Assembly: GCA_964570855.1 (NCBI GenBank) | Contig: CAZMZR010000011.1 | Location: forward strand, 1-58,371 | Reading direction: 5' to 3' | DNA length: 58,371 nucleotides | Source: JAFGPS01 sp964570855 | Lineage (GTDB): Bacteria > Planctomycetota > Phycisphaerae > Sedimentisphaerales > Anaerobacaceae | Shown here: positions 44,311 to 52,464 of the stretch, piece after piece | Layout of the letters: every line of letters starts with the position of its first letter | Position numbering within the stretch: position 1 is the first letter of the stretch | The notes under the pieces: model-generated | Seen by the model: the letters and a program-made list of their open reading frames with translations, nothing else | Told to the model about the DNA's origin: nothing | The model's database searches: none | Made by a program: the position numbers and the translations under genes

Positions 44311-45261
44311 ATGTCAGATCATTTTGCTGATCGTCTCTGTGAAGCTGTAAAAACTAAAAAAACCTGCCTGGTTGTAGGTTTGGACCCTGTTTACAACAGG
44401 CTGCCGGAAGTAATAAGAAATCATCGCCAGATGAATGATGAGTTCGACGCCGACGCCGCGGTTGACGCTATTTTCGATTTTTGTACACAGGTTATGCGAA
44501 TTGTTGCTCCGATGGTACCGGCGGTAAAGATAAACATTGCATTTTTTGAAAAATATCTCTGGGAGGGTCTGGAGACTTACTATAATTTGATTTCTGAAGC
44601 GGAAGATTTGGGGCTGGAGATCATCGGTGATGTAAAACGCGGTGACATAGGTCATACAGCGGCCGTTTATGCAACCGCCCACCTGCAAAACCCGGAACTG
44701 GCCGGTCTCGAGGACACCCTTGCCCCGGATGCTATAACAATCAACGGTTATACCGGAGCCGATGGCATTGAACCTTTCGCCGACGTGGCCACCCAACAGG
44801 GCAAAGGAGTTTTTGTTTTGGTCAGAACCAGCAACCCTTCCGCCGCAGCCATCCAGGATGTCACTGACGCCGAAGGCAAGGCCGTGTACGAGAGAATCGC
44901 CGAAATCGTTAACCAAATCGCCAACAAACCTGAGCGAATAGGCAAATATGGCTACAGTAATGTGGGAATGGTGGTCGGCGGTACCGCACCCGATGTGACA
45001 AGTGCATTACGCCGCAACTATGAAAAAGTATGGTTTCTCGTACCGGGTTACGGCTCGCAGGGAGCTTCCGCCGCCGATTGTGTCAGATTCTGCAAACCCG
45101 ACGGCACCGGTGCTTTGATCAATGCCTCACGCTCTATAATTTATGCTTATGAAAAGCCGAAATATAAAAACCAGTTCGGTGACGATTGGAAAAGATGTAT
45201 CGAGCAGGCGGTGATAGATACAAAGATCGATCTGGCGACGGCGATGCAAACCAAACTTTGA
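44311..45261 (+). CDS. pyrF: Orotidine 5'-phosphate decarboxylase, type 2
   Basis: 316 residues from the ATG at 44311, preceded by AAGGA. The frame is open further back to 44152, but that part overlaps the divergent gene and lacks a ribosome site. It decarboxylates OMP to UMP, the last step of pyrimidine synthesis. The active-site motif DVKRGDIG places Asp107, Lys109 and Asp112. The VGLDP start and the GYGSQGAS phosphate loop are those of the longer type 2 PyrF. No other pyr gene is near. Confidence 0.94.
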   Translation: MSDHFADRLCEAVKTKKTCLVVGLDPVYNRLPEVIRNHRQMNDEFDADAAVDAIFDFCTQVMRIVAPMVPAVKINIAFFEKYLWEGLETYYNLISEAEDLGLEIIGDVKRGDIGHTAAVYATAHLQNPELAGLEDTLAPDAITINGYTGADGIEPFADVATQQGKGVFVLVRTSNPSAAAIQDVTDAEGKAVYERIAEIVNQIANKPERIGKYGYSNVGMVVGGTAPDVTSALRRNYEKVWFLVPGYGSQGASAADCVRFCKPDGTGALINASRSIIYAYEKPKYKNQFGDDWKRCIEQAVIDTKIDLATAMQTKL

Positions 45262-45329
45262 GTTAACATGACAACCTTAATGTGCTCACCGGTTGTAAAT
45301 TATCAAAATACGAAATCCTTCATGTTAAT

Positions 45330-46073
45330 ATGGCCGGCTTAGAACCTGTATCGATACAACCACCGGTCCCGGCTACAAATTCTGTCGGGCAAATGTTCGA
45401 CAGCATTGCGCATACGTATAATATCCTGAACCATTTATTATCCTTCGGGCAGGATTTTTTCTGGCGCAGGAAACTTATTGATTGTATTGACAAAGTACAC
45501 AAACTGCGAGTCCTCGACATGGCCACCGGCACAGGCGAAGTGTTAATTTCGCTGCTTTACAGAAATCTCAATATCGTGGAAGTAACGGGTCTGGACATTT
45601 CTGAAAATATGTTGGCTCTATGCCGCAGGAGAATTATTAAGCATCATCTCACCGACCGTTCCAGTCTGATTCACGCCGATGCTTCTTCATGCCCATTCGA
45701 CGATGAGACCTTCGATGTTGTTACTATGAGCTTCGGTATCAGAAATACTGCGGATTCACTCAAGATGCTCAGTGAAATATACCGCCTTCTGCAACCCGGC
45801 GGAACGGCATTGTTACTGGAGTTTTCCATTCCAAATAACAGAGTTATCAGAGGTTGCTATCTTTTATACTTACGCCGATTCGTACCACTTATCGGTCGTC
45901 TAATCTCAGGTGACAATCACGCTTATAAATACCTTAGTACAAGTATCGAGAACTTCGACAGTGAGAAAATCTTTTTATCCTTAATGTTAAGGGCCGGTTT
46001 CTCTAATGTTCACGCAACATCGCTGACATTCGGTGTTGCACGCCTCTACCAGGGTTACAAGCCGGTATATTAA
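45330..46073 (+). CDS. UbiE/MenG-type quinone methyltransferase
   Basis: 247 residues from the ATG at 45330; a GTG at 45282 would add 16 residues, and neither has a clear ribosome site. A class I SAM-dependent methyltransferase: VLDMATGTGEVLI binds SAM, followed by TGLDISENML, HADASSCPFDDETFDVVTMSFGIRN and LQPGGTALLLEFS. The N-terminal FDSIAHTYNILNHLLSFGQD is the signature of the UbiE/MenG group, which methylates demethylmenaquinone or its ubiquinone analogue. It follows pyrF by 68 bases. No other quinone genes are near, so the substrate is inferred from family. Confidence 0.85.
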   Translation: MAGLEPVSIQPPVPATNSVGQMFDSIAHTYNILNHLLSFGQDFFWRRKLIDCIDKVHKLRVLDMATGTGEVLISLLYRNLNIVEVTGLDISENMLALCRRRIIKHHLTDRSSLIHADASSCPFDDETFDVVTMSFGIRNTADSLKMLSEIYRLLQPGGTALLLEFSIPNNRVIRGCYLLYLRRFVPLIGRLISGDNHAYKYLSTSIENFDSEKIFLSLMLRAGFSNVHATSLTFGVARLYQGYKPVY

Positions 46074-46249
46074 TCTCATATTTATTACGAACTGTAGATG
46101 GAAAACTCGTCCAAAACATGAATTTCCTTGTCGTTTATTATTAGATCTTTTATAATAATGCTTTACAGTCAACAAAATTATGCTAATGAAAGATTACGGT
46201 TTACTCAAAAAAGCTGTTTTATACATAATACTCTGGAGGTATTAGCAGA

Positions 46250-47680
46250 ATGAATCTGAGGATATTTTTCTATCTGATATTTATTTTTATCATCTCGTTC
46301 GGCTGTTCGCCGAAACCTAAAATAACATCTATCACACAAGATGACTTCGACTTTGAAATCGATCCTAATACGATGACATTAGTAACATACAGGCTAACTG
46401 GGAAGACCCTGCCGGGCACACCGAAAGTCGTACCGGCGAATGACACAGCTTCCGCATTGTTTGAAAGATTTGGTTTATCGTTTGATATTAAACAAATCGA
46501 TGACAATACATGGATTGGCCCCCTGAGGCTTGGGAACACATATGTAATCGGTTGGATTACTGAGGACAAAAAATTATTCGGATACTGCTCAGAACCATTT
46601 ACAGTCACTAAGGACCTTGAAGTTGCTTTCTCTCCCGGTTTGCCTTCAACACTCGAATACACCCTGCCCGCTCCTCCGGAAAATATTAATACCTTTCCCG
46701 CAAACTTCCTTTTACTGATTAAGACAATCAGTAAGGGCAAAGAAACTTATCTATCATGGGGAATCAATGAAACAATCAACGAGCCTTGCACTGTAAAAGT
46801 AGAGGGTTTAGCTGCAGGAACTTACCAGCTTTCGGTTATAGTTTCCAATCACAATCAATACCTTAAAGAAAGAAATCCATTTATATTTGATGAGCGCTTA
46901 ATTGAAATCAAGAACAATACCAACAACCACGTCAACGCCATCTACCCGGAAATTGATACAACGGTTGAAGAAAATGATATTACAATTCGAGGTACGCTCT
47001 ATGATAATAATATTAAACCTCTACCTGATACAATAGTGGAGTTAACTCCATATATTTACGAGAAGAAGGAACAGATATTGGTTTTGTATTACCCCAAAAT
47101 AACAACAGATCCAAATGGAAAATTCGAGTTCATCGGCGTTCGTCCCAATACTACCTATATAATAAATTGCGATTACTCCGGTATCCTTCTGCCCAAAGAA
47201 TCAATGAATGAAAACGCAACCATTTCACTTGATCTCGTATTGGGCTCGTTAACTTTCTCCCTTGAAATCGGCGAGCCCGTCCCGGAGCTTATTATAGACT
47301 GGAAAGATGGTGACAGCGGAAAACTATCGGACTTCATTGGAAAAACCGTCGTTGTGGATTTTTGGGCAACCTGGTGCCAGTCATGCAAAAAAACCGTTCC
47401 CGAGCTGAACTCGCTCGCTTCTCAATTTTCCGAACGTAATGATATCGTATTCATCGAACTCTGTGTCGATTTTGACCGTGCTATTTGGGAACAGACAGTC
47501 GATAAATATAAATGGGATCAACTGCGTCACGGGTGGCTCGACCTAAAGAAAAACTCCTATATTATAAATAAACCGCTTCCCTATTCGATCATCATCGATA
47601 AAAACGGAATTCTTCGCGCCGCAAACATGAACCTTGATATCAAACCCGAGCTGGAAAAAACACTCGAAGACTCAAACTAA
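46250..47680 (+). CDS. Lipoprotein with C-terminal TlpA-like thioredoxin domain
   Basis: 476 residues. Lipoprotein signal with lipobox Cys19 (IISFGC). The middle holds beta-rich modules, including a carboxypeptidase-regulatory-like segment (about 240-335, ITIRGTLYDNNIKPLPD). Residues about 340-476 form a TlpA/redoxin domain with the redox pair Cys376-Cys379 in FWATWCQSCKKTVPEL. Such proteins reduce or oxidise disulfides outside the cytoplasm, for instance in cytochrome maturation, but no cytochrome genes are near. GGAGGT at 46233-46238 lies 11 bases before the ATG. The redox domain is firm; its client is unknown. Confidence 0.85.
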   Translation: MNLRIFFYLIFIFIISFGCSPKPKITSITQDDFDFEIDPNTMTLVTYRLTGKTLPGTPKVVPANDTASALFERFGLSFDIKQIDDNTWIGPLRLGNTYVIGWITEDKKLFGYCSEPFTVTKDLEVAFSPGLPSTLEYTLPAPPENINTFPANFLLLIKTISKGKETYLSWGINETINEPCTVKVEGLAAGTYQLSVIVSNHNQYLKERNPFIFDERLIEIKNNTNNHVNAIYPEIDTTVEENDITIRGTLYDNNIKPLPDTIVELTPYIYEKKEQILVLYYPKITTDPNGKFEFIGVRPNTTYIINCDYSGILLPKESMNENATISLDLVLGSLTFSLEIGEPVPELIIDWKDGDSGKLSDFIGKTVVVDFWATWCQSCKKTVPELNSLASQFSERNDIVFIELCVDFDRAIWEQTVDKYKWDQLRHGWLDLKKNSYIINKPLPYSIIIDKNGILRAANMNLDIKPELEKTLEDSN

Positions 47681-47724
47681 CCGGGCGCAAAGACATACAG
47701 ACAGCAAAATGAAAACTAAACTAC

Positions 47725-49286
47725 ATGCCAAACCGAAAATACGACTTTACCGGTAAAAGAGTTTTAGTAATGGGTCTGGGTCGATTTGGCGGCGGAACCG
47801 ATGTCACCAGGTTTGCCGTAAAAGCCGGTGCAAAAGTCATTATCACAGATTCGGCAAGCCGGCAAAAGCTAAGCGATTCTATAGAAAAGCTCAAGAAATA
47901 TCCCGGCATAGAATACCACCTTGGCCGACACGATCCTGCTGATTTTGAAAAAGCCGACATCATTATAGCAAACCCCGCCGTACCCGGCGATAACGAGTTT
48001 CTCGAAATCGCCCGTCGAGCGAACAGATTTATCACTTCGCAGATAAACATCTTNNNNNNNNNNNNNNNNNNNNNNNNNNNNNNNNNNNNNNNNNNNNNNN
48101 NNNNNNNNNNNNNNNNNNNNNNNNNNNNNNNNNNNNNNNNNNNNNNNNNNNNNTTCTCGAAATCGCCCGTCGAGCGAACAGATTTATCACTTCGCAGATA
48201 AACATCTTTTTCGAATTATGCCCGGTACGGATAATAGGCATAACCGGAGCCAACGGCAAGAGCACAACAACCGCCCTGACCGCACATTTACTGCGAAATA
48301 CGAGTAACGAGGGACAAAATACGAACAACAAACGCGTCTGGCTCAGCGGCAACATCGGCAACCAGCCTCTGCTAACCATTTTAGACCAAATCGGCTCTGA
48401 AGATTTAGTTGTGCTGGAGCTGTCGAGTTTCCAGATTGAGCAACTGGCGGAAATTCACAAAGCCCCTGAAATCGCCCTTCTGACAAATCTGACGCCGAAT
48501 CATCTCGATCGTTACGGAACATTCGATAAATATTGCAGCGCAAAGGAAAATATTTTCAAATATCAAAAACCGGATGATGCTCACCCCGCCGTTTCCATAT
48601 TCAACGCCGAGGACAAAATCGCCGCCGAATGGTTCGAAAAATATGTAAATAATCCCGGCCGAATATGCCTTAAATTTTCAACAAAAGACGTAAGCGAAAA
48701 GATACGCAGCGTTTTTCCTTTGCCCGGCCGAGCCAACCTTTCAAATCTCGCCGCAGCATTGTCTATCGCTAAATATTTTGAAATTGACGATGAAAGTATC
48801 ATAAATTCATTGCCCGAATTCAAGGCACTGCCGCATCGGCTCGAACTGGCCGAAGAGATCAACGGCGTCCGCTGGTACAACGATTCGAAAGCTACCACGC
48901 CGGACGGCGCCATTACCGCTCTGGAGGCTTTCGAGGAACCGATAATTATCATAGCCGGTGGATATGATAAGAATCTGCCCTTCGATGAATTCGGCAGAAT
49001 GATTTCCGAAAAAGCCAGGGCCGCCATCCTGATAGGCCAAACCGCCCCTTTAATCGCTGATGCGATTTCTAACGCTGAAAACAAACGAGAGACGAGAGAC
49101 GAAAGACGAGAGACGAAAATTGAGCTTGCCAATTCTCTCGCCGAAGCCGTGAAAACGGCAGACAAAATCGCAAATCCCGGCGATGTTGTTTTATTAAGTC
49201 CCGCATGCGCCAGCTATGATATGTTCGAGAACTACGAGCACCGCGGAAATGAATTTACAAAACTCGTAAATTCACTCAATAAATAA
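47725..49286 (+). CDS. murD: UDP-N-acetylmuramoylalanine-D-glutamate ligase, interrupted only by an assembly gap
   Basis: MurD adds D-glutamate to UDP-MurNAc-L-Ala in peptidoglycan synthesis. The N-terminal NADP-like fold (KRVLVMGLGRFGGG) precedes the 100-N gap; the ATP loop GITGANGKSTT, the LELSSFQ and NLTPNHLDRY motifs, and the C-terminal domain (HRLELAEEINGVRWYNDSKATTPDG) follow it. As written, the frame breaks, because 100 N plus a 55-base duplication adds 155 bases. Removing both restores one frame of 468 residues, normal for MurD. Two low-complexity insertions lie in frame: after HLLR (48300-48336) and at 49085-49119. The other mur genes are not here. Confidence 0.93.
47999..48053 (+). 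repeat. Left copy of the 55-base duplication flanking the gap
   Basis: The 55 bases before the N run are repeated exactly at 48154-48208, directly after it. This indicates that the two contigs overlap, not a biological repeat. Confidence 0.95.
48054..48153. other. Scaffold gap of 100 N, probably spurious
   Basis: Exactly 100 N, a conventional filler length. Because the flanks are identical for 55 bases, nothing is likely to be missing. Deleting 48054-48208 rejoins murD in frame. Confidence 0.95.
48154..48208 (+). repeat. Right copy of the 55-base duplication
   Basis: Identical to 47999-48053. The length 55 is a usual largest k-mer in metagenome assemblers, which leaves contig ends overlapping by exactly that many bases. 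Confidence 0.95.
49085..49119 (+). repeat. Heptamer tandem repeat inside murD
   Basis: Five 7-base units: ACGAGAG, ACGAGAG, ACGAAAG, ACGAGAG, ACGAAAA. They encode a charged stretch (RETRDERRETK) inserted in a surface loop of the C-terminal MurD domain. A similar purine-rich ACGA stretch lies at 48300-48336. Five units make 35 bases, and the frame is kept by the flanks. Confidence 0.85.
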
Positions 49287-49290
49287 AAAG

Positions 49291-49314
49291 AGCCCCCGGA
49301 TTTACGCCGGAGGC
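49291..49314. terminator. Bidirectional terminator between murD and the membrane-partner gene
   Basis: AGCC-C-CCGG (49291-49299) pairs with CCGG-A-GGCT (49306-49314) with one mismatch. A run of A before it gives TTTTTATTT on the minus strand, and TATATTGATTTT follows on the plus strand. It separates two converging genes. Confidence 0.8.
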
Positions 49315-49343
49315 TATATTGATTTTCCGATATGTTCTCTTTT

Positions 49344-50630
49344 TTACTGCTCTCTTACTTGTGCTCCTTCCGGGATTTCAAACTCAAAAATTCCTTCAGG
49401 CAATGGCTCATTATAATATATTTCATCAATACTTTGACCAAGCGCCCCAGGTAGCGGCTCTTTTTTTGGCTTATAATGCATAGACATCGGCAGTTTTGTG
49501 TCTGGGTCAACCTTACACTCTAATATCATTTCATCAGTTTCTACAACCAAAAGAATAACTGGCTTTTCGCCATCGATTTCACTAATCTTAAGTTTGGCTT
49601 TACTATTTGAATTAGAAACATCTATCATATCTTCTATGACCCGACCAAAGCGAACATCAGTACTTATACCAATTTTTGTATGGATAACCACATTTATTGG
49701 TTTCTGATACATATAAGATTCATTTTTTGTTGCCACTGCCGTTGCTTCGGGACTATCTAAATAGAATTTCTCATTTTCTCCTGTTTCCGGATTTACTTCG
49801 ATCCACATTTCAATCTGTTCTTCTGTAAATGTTTTTCCGAAACAATGAACAGTAGTTACCTTTCGCATTGCTTCGATGGTTTGCTCGATTGCATAAGCAG
49901 TCGGGATTGATTTATCCCAAAGACTTATTGAAAGAACCGCTGCAATAATTATCACCGCTACAGTTATTATTGAAAATTTTCTTCTGCTGCAACTGTAGTT
50001 CTCAGCTTTTATCTCTGTTAATTCTTCCAGTGGTGCTTTTAGCCCACGGTATAACAAGGGCATCACAAATGCAAGGCTCATAATCGTCATAAAGAAAATA
50101 TGAAACGCAGACCCGGATGCCGTAGAAAACACCCAGCGTCGGCAGAGAAGATAATAAACTCCCGCACTCCCAAGTGAGATTATCAACCAGAGCGCTATGA
50201 CAAGTAATATAATGCTGAGCCAGTCGATATATATCTTTCCATCTTTTTTGCCGACAAGGGGAAAGCCTCTATACTTACCATGAACTATGAAACGAAGCCG
50301 TTGAACTTTTTTGCCGCTTGCTTTGATTTTCCTGAAATGATTCGGCCATAAAAAAATAAGTATAACATACATTCCTATAATCACAATCGCCCATGCAATA
50401 ACGAAAGGAATATGCAGTACTTCAAGAGCTCGCTCGGACAGGCACAAACCAAGCAGGGCTATAAAAAAAATCCACAACAGACTTACACTAAGCCAGGAGA
50501 GGCGGTTAAAATGTTTCATTTCTTTATCAAGCATTGCCTTAAACATAGCGCGTTCAGTATTCGAGACGCTCGCGGGATCTATGCCGTCTATTTTTAAGAG
50601 TTCCTCAGATAATTTTTTATAGTTTTCCAT
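49344..50630 (-). CDS. Membrane partner of an ECF sigma factor, possible anti-sigma protein
   Basis: 428 residues. A cytoplasmic N-terminus (about 1-45), two membrane helices (about 45-95), a loop, two more (about 138-160 and 175-200) and a fifth (about 222-240) precede a periplasmic domain of about 190 residues. That domain (AYAIEQTIEAMRKVTTVHCFGK ... FEFEIPEGAQV) resembles the sigma-regulator/LolA-like lipoprotein-sorting fold seen after many planctomycete ECF sigma genes. Its start overlaps the sigma gene by 14 bases, so the two are coupled, which supports an anti-sigma or sensor role. No zinc-binding anti-sigma motif (H-x3-C-x2-C) is seen. The role is inferred. Confidence 0.7.
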   Translation of the reverse strand: MENYKKLSEELLKIDGIDPASVSNTERAMFKAMLDKEMKHFNRLSWLSVSLLWIFFIALLGLCLSERALEVLHIPFVIAWAIVIIGMYVILIFLWPNHFRKIKASGKKVQRLRFIVHGKYRGFPLVGKKDGKIYIDWLSIILLVIALWLIISLGSAGVYYLLCRRWVFSTASGSAFHIFFMTIMSLAFVMPLLYRGLKAPLEELTEIKAENYSCSRRKFSIITVAVIIIAAVLSISLWDKSIPTAYAIEQTIEAMRKVTTVHCFGKTFTEEQIEMWIEVNPETGENEKFYLDSPEATAVATKNESYMYQKPINVVIHTKIGISTDVRFGRVIEDMIDVSNSNSKAKLKISEIDGEKPVILLVVETDEMILECKVDPDTKLPMSMHYKPKKEPLPGALGQSIDEIYYNEPLPEGIFEFEIPEGAQVREQ

Positions 50631-51162
50631 CGTTACTCTCCATTTCTTTTCGAAGAGATTGTTTTGCGTAAAATATTCGTGACCTGACGGTGCCTATACT
50701 GCATCCGACTACCTCGGCTATTGCCTGGTAGGACATCTGCTCGATAAAAGAGAGCGTCAGGACTTCCCTGTGATACGGCTGGATTTTATTCAGAGCTTTA
50801 TGCAATCGTTCGGCATCTTCGGCGGAAAATTCGTTATCTTCGTCACTACACTGCGGGTGATTTTTATCTTCGGGCAGTTCTACAAATTTCTCGCTGCGTC
50901 TGAACCTGCCGTAAACTTTATTTCTTGCGATACGGTACAGCCAGATGGGAAAAGACTGATTTTCTTTGAGCCTGTGGATTTTGCGAAAAACCGTTATCCA
51001 GATATCCTGTAAGATATCTTCTGTCTCGGCATTTGAGTTGTCTAATCGCCTTATATAATATTTCAGTCGAGACTGATATAACTCGAAAAGCTCCTCAAAA
51101 GCCTCTCTGTCACCACTCCTGCAACGAATAACAATATTTTCCAGTTGTTTTTCAGAATCCAT
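50617..51162 (-). CDS. ECF-family RNA polymerase sigma factor
   Basis: 181 residues. Region 2 (about 10-80) with DREAFEELFELYQSRLKYYIRR and the -10-reading segment DILQDIWITVFRKIHRL; region 4 (about 120-172) with LNKIQPYHREVLTLSFIEQMSYQAIAEVVGCSIGTVRSRIFYAKQSLR, the helix-turn-helix that reads the -35 box. These sigma factors respond to envelope or extracellular signals through a membrane partner, here the gene that overlaps its end. The trigger and target genes are unknown. Confidence 0.92.
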   Translation of the reverse strand: MDSEKQLENIVIRCRSGDREAFEELFELYQSRLKYYIRRLDNSNAETEDILQDIWITVFRKIHRLKENQSFPIWLYRIARNKVYGRFRRSEKFVELPEDKNHPQCSDEDNEFSAEDAERLHKALNKIQPYHREVLTLSFIEQMSYQAIAEVVGCSIGTVRSRIFYAKQSLRKEMESNDGKL

Positions 51163-51750
51163 AAATACCCGAAATCAATTCCGAACACATAATTATAGAT
51201 GCAAAATAATTGAAGAAGTTCAAACGAATTCCGGGATTTTCCAGATTTTAATCTTTTTGGAGCTAAAGCGAATAAAAAAAGTCGAGCCAATCTATCCCGA
51301 GCAAAGCCTGCACTGAGCTAAGCCGAAGTGTCGAAGGAACAAGCCCGGCCCTTGTAATAAATATTATATACAAAGATATGATTTATTCGGGCGAATTCTC
51401 CGGCGCCACATTCCCAACGCTCAGATCATCACTAACATGTTAGGTTCCCGAATTTTCGTGCAGTTTTCAGGCAATCTGTTATTCGCTTATTTTAAGACTA
51501 AATCAACAACTTAATCAAACACTTTTTAATAACATCACACCGGATTATAGGAATATAATCGCCGAGAGAAAAAAATTCGCAAAAAAAAAACGAGTCCTTC
51601 TTCCCACAAAGAAAAGCCGTAAAACTTCAAAACCGGTCCTATCAATACAATACACTTCGATTTTCCCGGCGGTCGCTCGTAAAGTCACCCGGCATATTTG
51701 ACGATTCGCAAATGTAAGAATTAAGTACTGGGGGGCTTTGAGGTAATAAA
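51163..51750. other. Long intergenic region with a REP-like element
   Basis: About 590 bases between the ECF sigma gene (minus) and the PilZ-like gene (plus). It holds the repeat-like element at 51299-51340 and a long A-run near 51580. Promoters of both genes should lie here but none is clear. An 86-codon minus-strand frame at 51545-51805 has no support. Confidence 0.45.
51299..51340. repeat. REP/MITE-like short element
   Basis: CACTGAGCTAAGCCGAAGTG at 51311-51330, followed by TCGAAGG, resembles the short dispersed CACTGAGCGAAG...CGAAGTG element found in intergenic DNA of many uncultured bacteria. The ends CACT/AGTG are inverted. I see one copy in this window, so the repeat status rests on memory of the motif. 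Confidence 0.4.
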
Positions 51751-52113
51751 ATGGAACAAAACAGCGACCGAAGAACAGAACAAAGACTACGTTACTTTTG
51801 GCCAATCTGGTTTACTGAAAATCCCAATCATGCCCTCTCACAGGGACAGATGGTTGATGTTTCCAGCAAAGCAGCGGCCTTTACATGTTATGCGGACGAA
51901 GGCTGTCCTCACCTGGGCCAGTATATAACGGCACGTTTCAGTGTTCCGCAATACGGCCGGGACGATTCGTTCGACATGGCAAATTTCACCCGATCAGGTC
52001 ATGTTTGCCGAGTGGACCAGGTAAACAGCTTTTTACGACGTATTGCAGTTCAGTTCTTCGAGCCTTTGCCTTTTAGGCCCGGAGAACAGGTCGCCAACGA
52101 AGTTTACGTATAG
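51751..52113 (+). CDS. PilZ-like domain protein
   Basis: 120 residues, a single domain. The N-terminal RRTEQR (Arg7, Arg8, Arg12) fits the RxxxR motif of PilZ c-di-GMP receptors. The second motif, normally D/N-x-S-x-x-G, reads DVSSKA (Asp36-Ala41), with Ala in place of Gly. A beta-barrel pattern follows (ITARFSVPQYG, GHVCRVDQV, RIAVQFFEPLPF). It may bind c-di-GMP weakly or not at all. GAGGTAATAAA precedes the ATG, a good ribosome site. It stands alone, so the process it controls is unknown. Confidence 0.72.
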   Translation: MEQNSDRRTEQRLRYFWPIWFTENPNHALSQGQMVDVSSKAAAFTCYADEGCPHLGQYITARFSVPQYGRDDSFDMANFTRSGHVCRVDQVNSFLRRIAVQFFEPLPFRPGEQVANEVYV

Positions 52114-52464
52114 TCTGCACCTGATTCAACCGTGGCATATATTATCGGCCCATCAACTTCAGTCTTCAAAGGTTGGTCGCCTTTCCATGGTTGCAATATA
52201 TAAAAAAATACAATTCATTTGTTTTCTTTCATCGACGTACAGGTAGATTCCAACAGTAATTCGTGTAAATTTTCACTTAATACCAACACAGAATTGACTT
52301 GTAGCCGGGCTTTTCGACCCTATTTTACACCATTAAACGGTTAATGACCAAAAAAAGGTTGCATATTTAGCGGGGTTAAGTTAAAATACATATTATTAAT
52401 TATCTTTTTTAGAAAGCTCAATGGCCTTTGAATCAAGTCGTTAGCTTGTAGGAGAATGGTGAAT
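52114..52464. other. Intergenic region with a promoter for the next gene
   Basis: About 350 AT-rich bases. Apart from the promoter at 52359-52387, I see nothing in it. Confidence 0.45.
52359..52387 (+). promoter_or_regulatory. Sigma-70-type promoter
   Basis: TTGCAT (52359-52364), a 17-base spacer and TAAAAT (52382-52387). The start codon is 77 bases on. Confidence 0.5.

Noticed and set aside
47725..49286. murD as a pseudogene
   Set aside because: The break is the false gap plus the 55-base duplicated contig end; the rejoined frame is intact.
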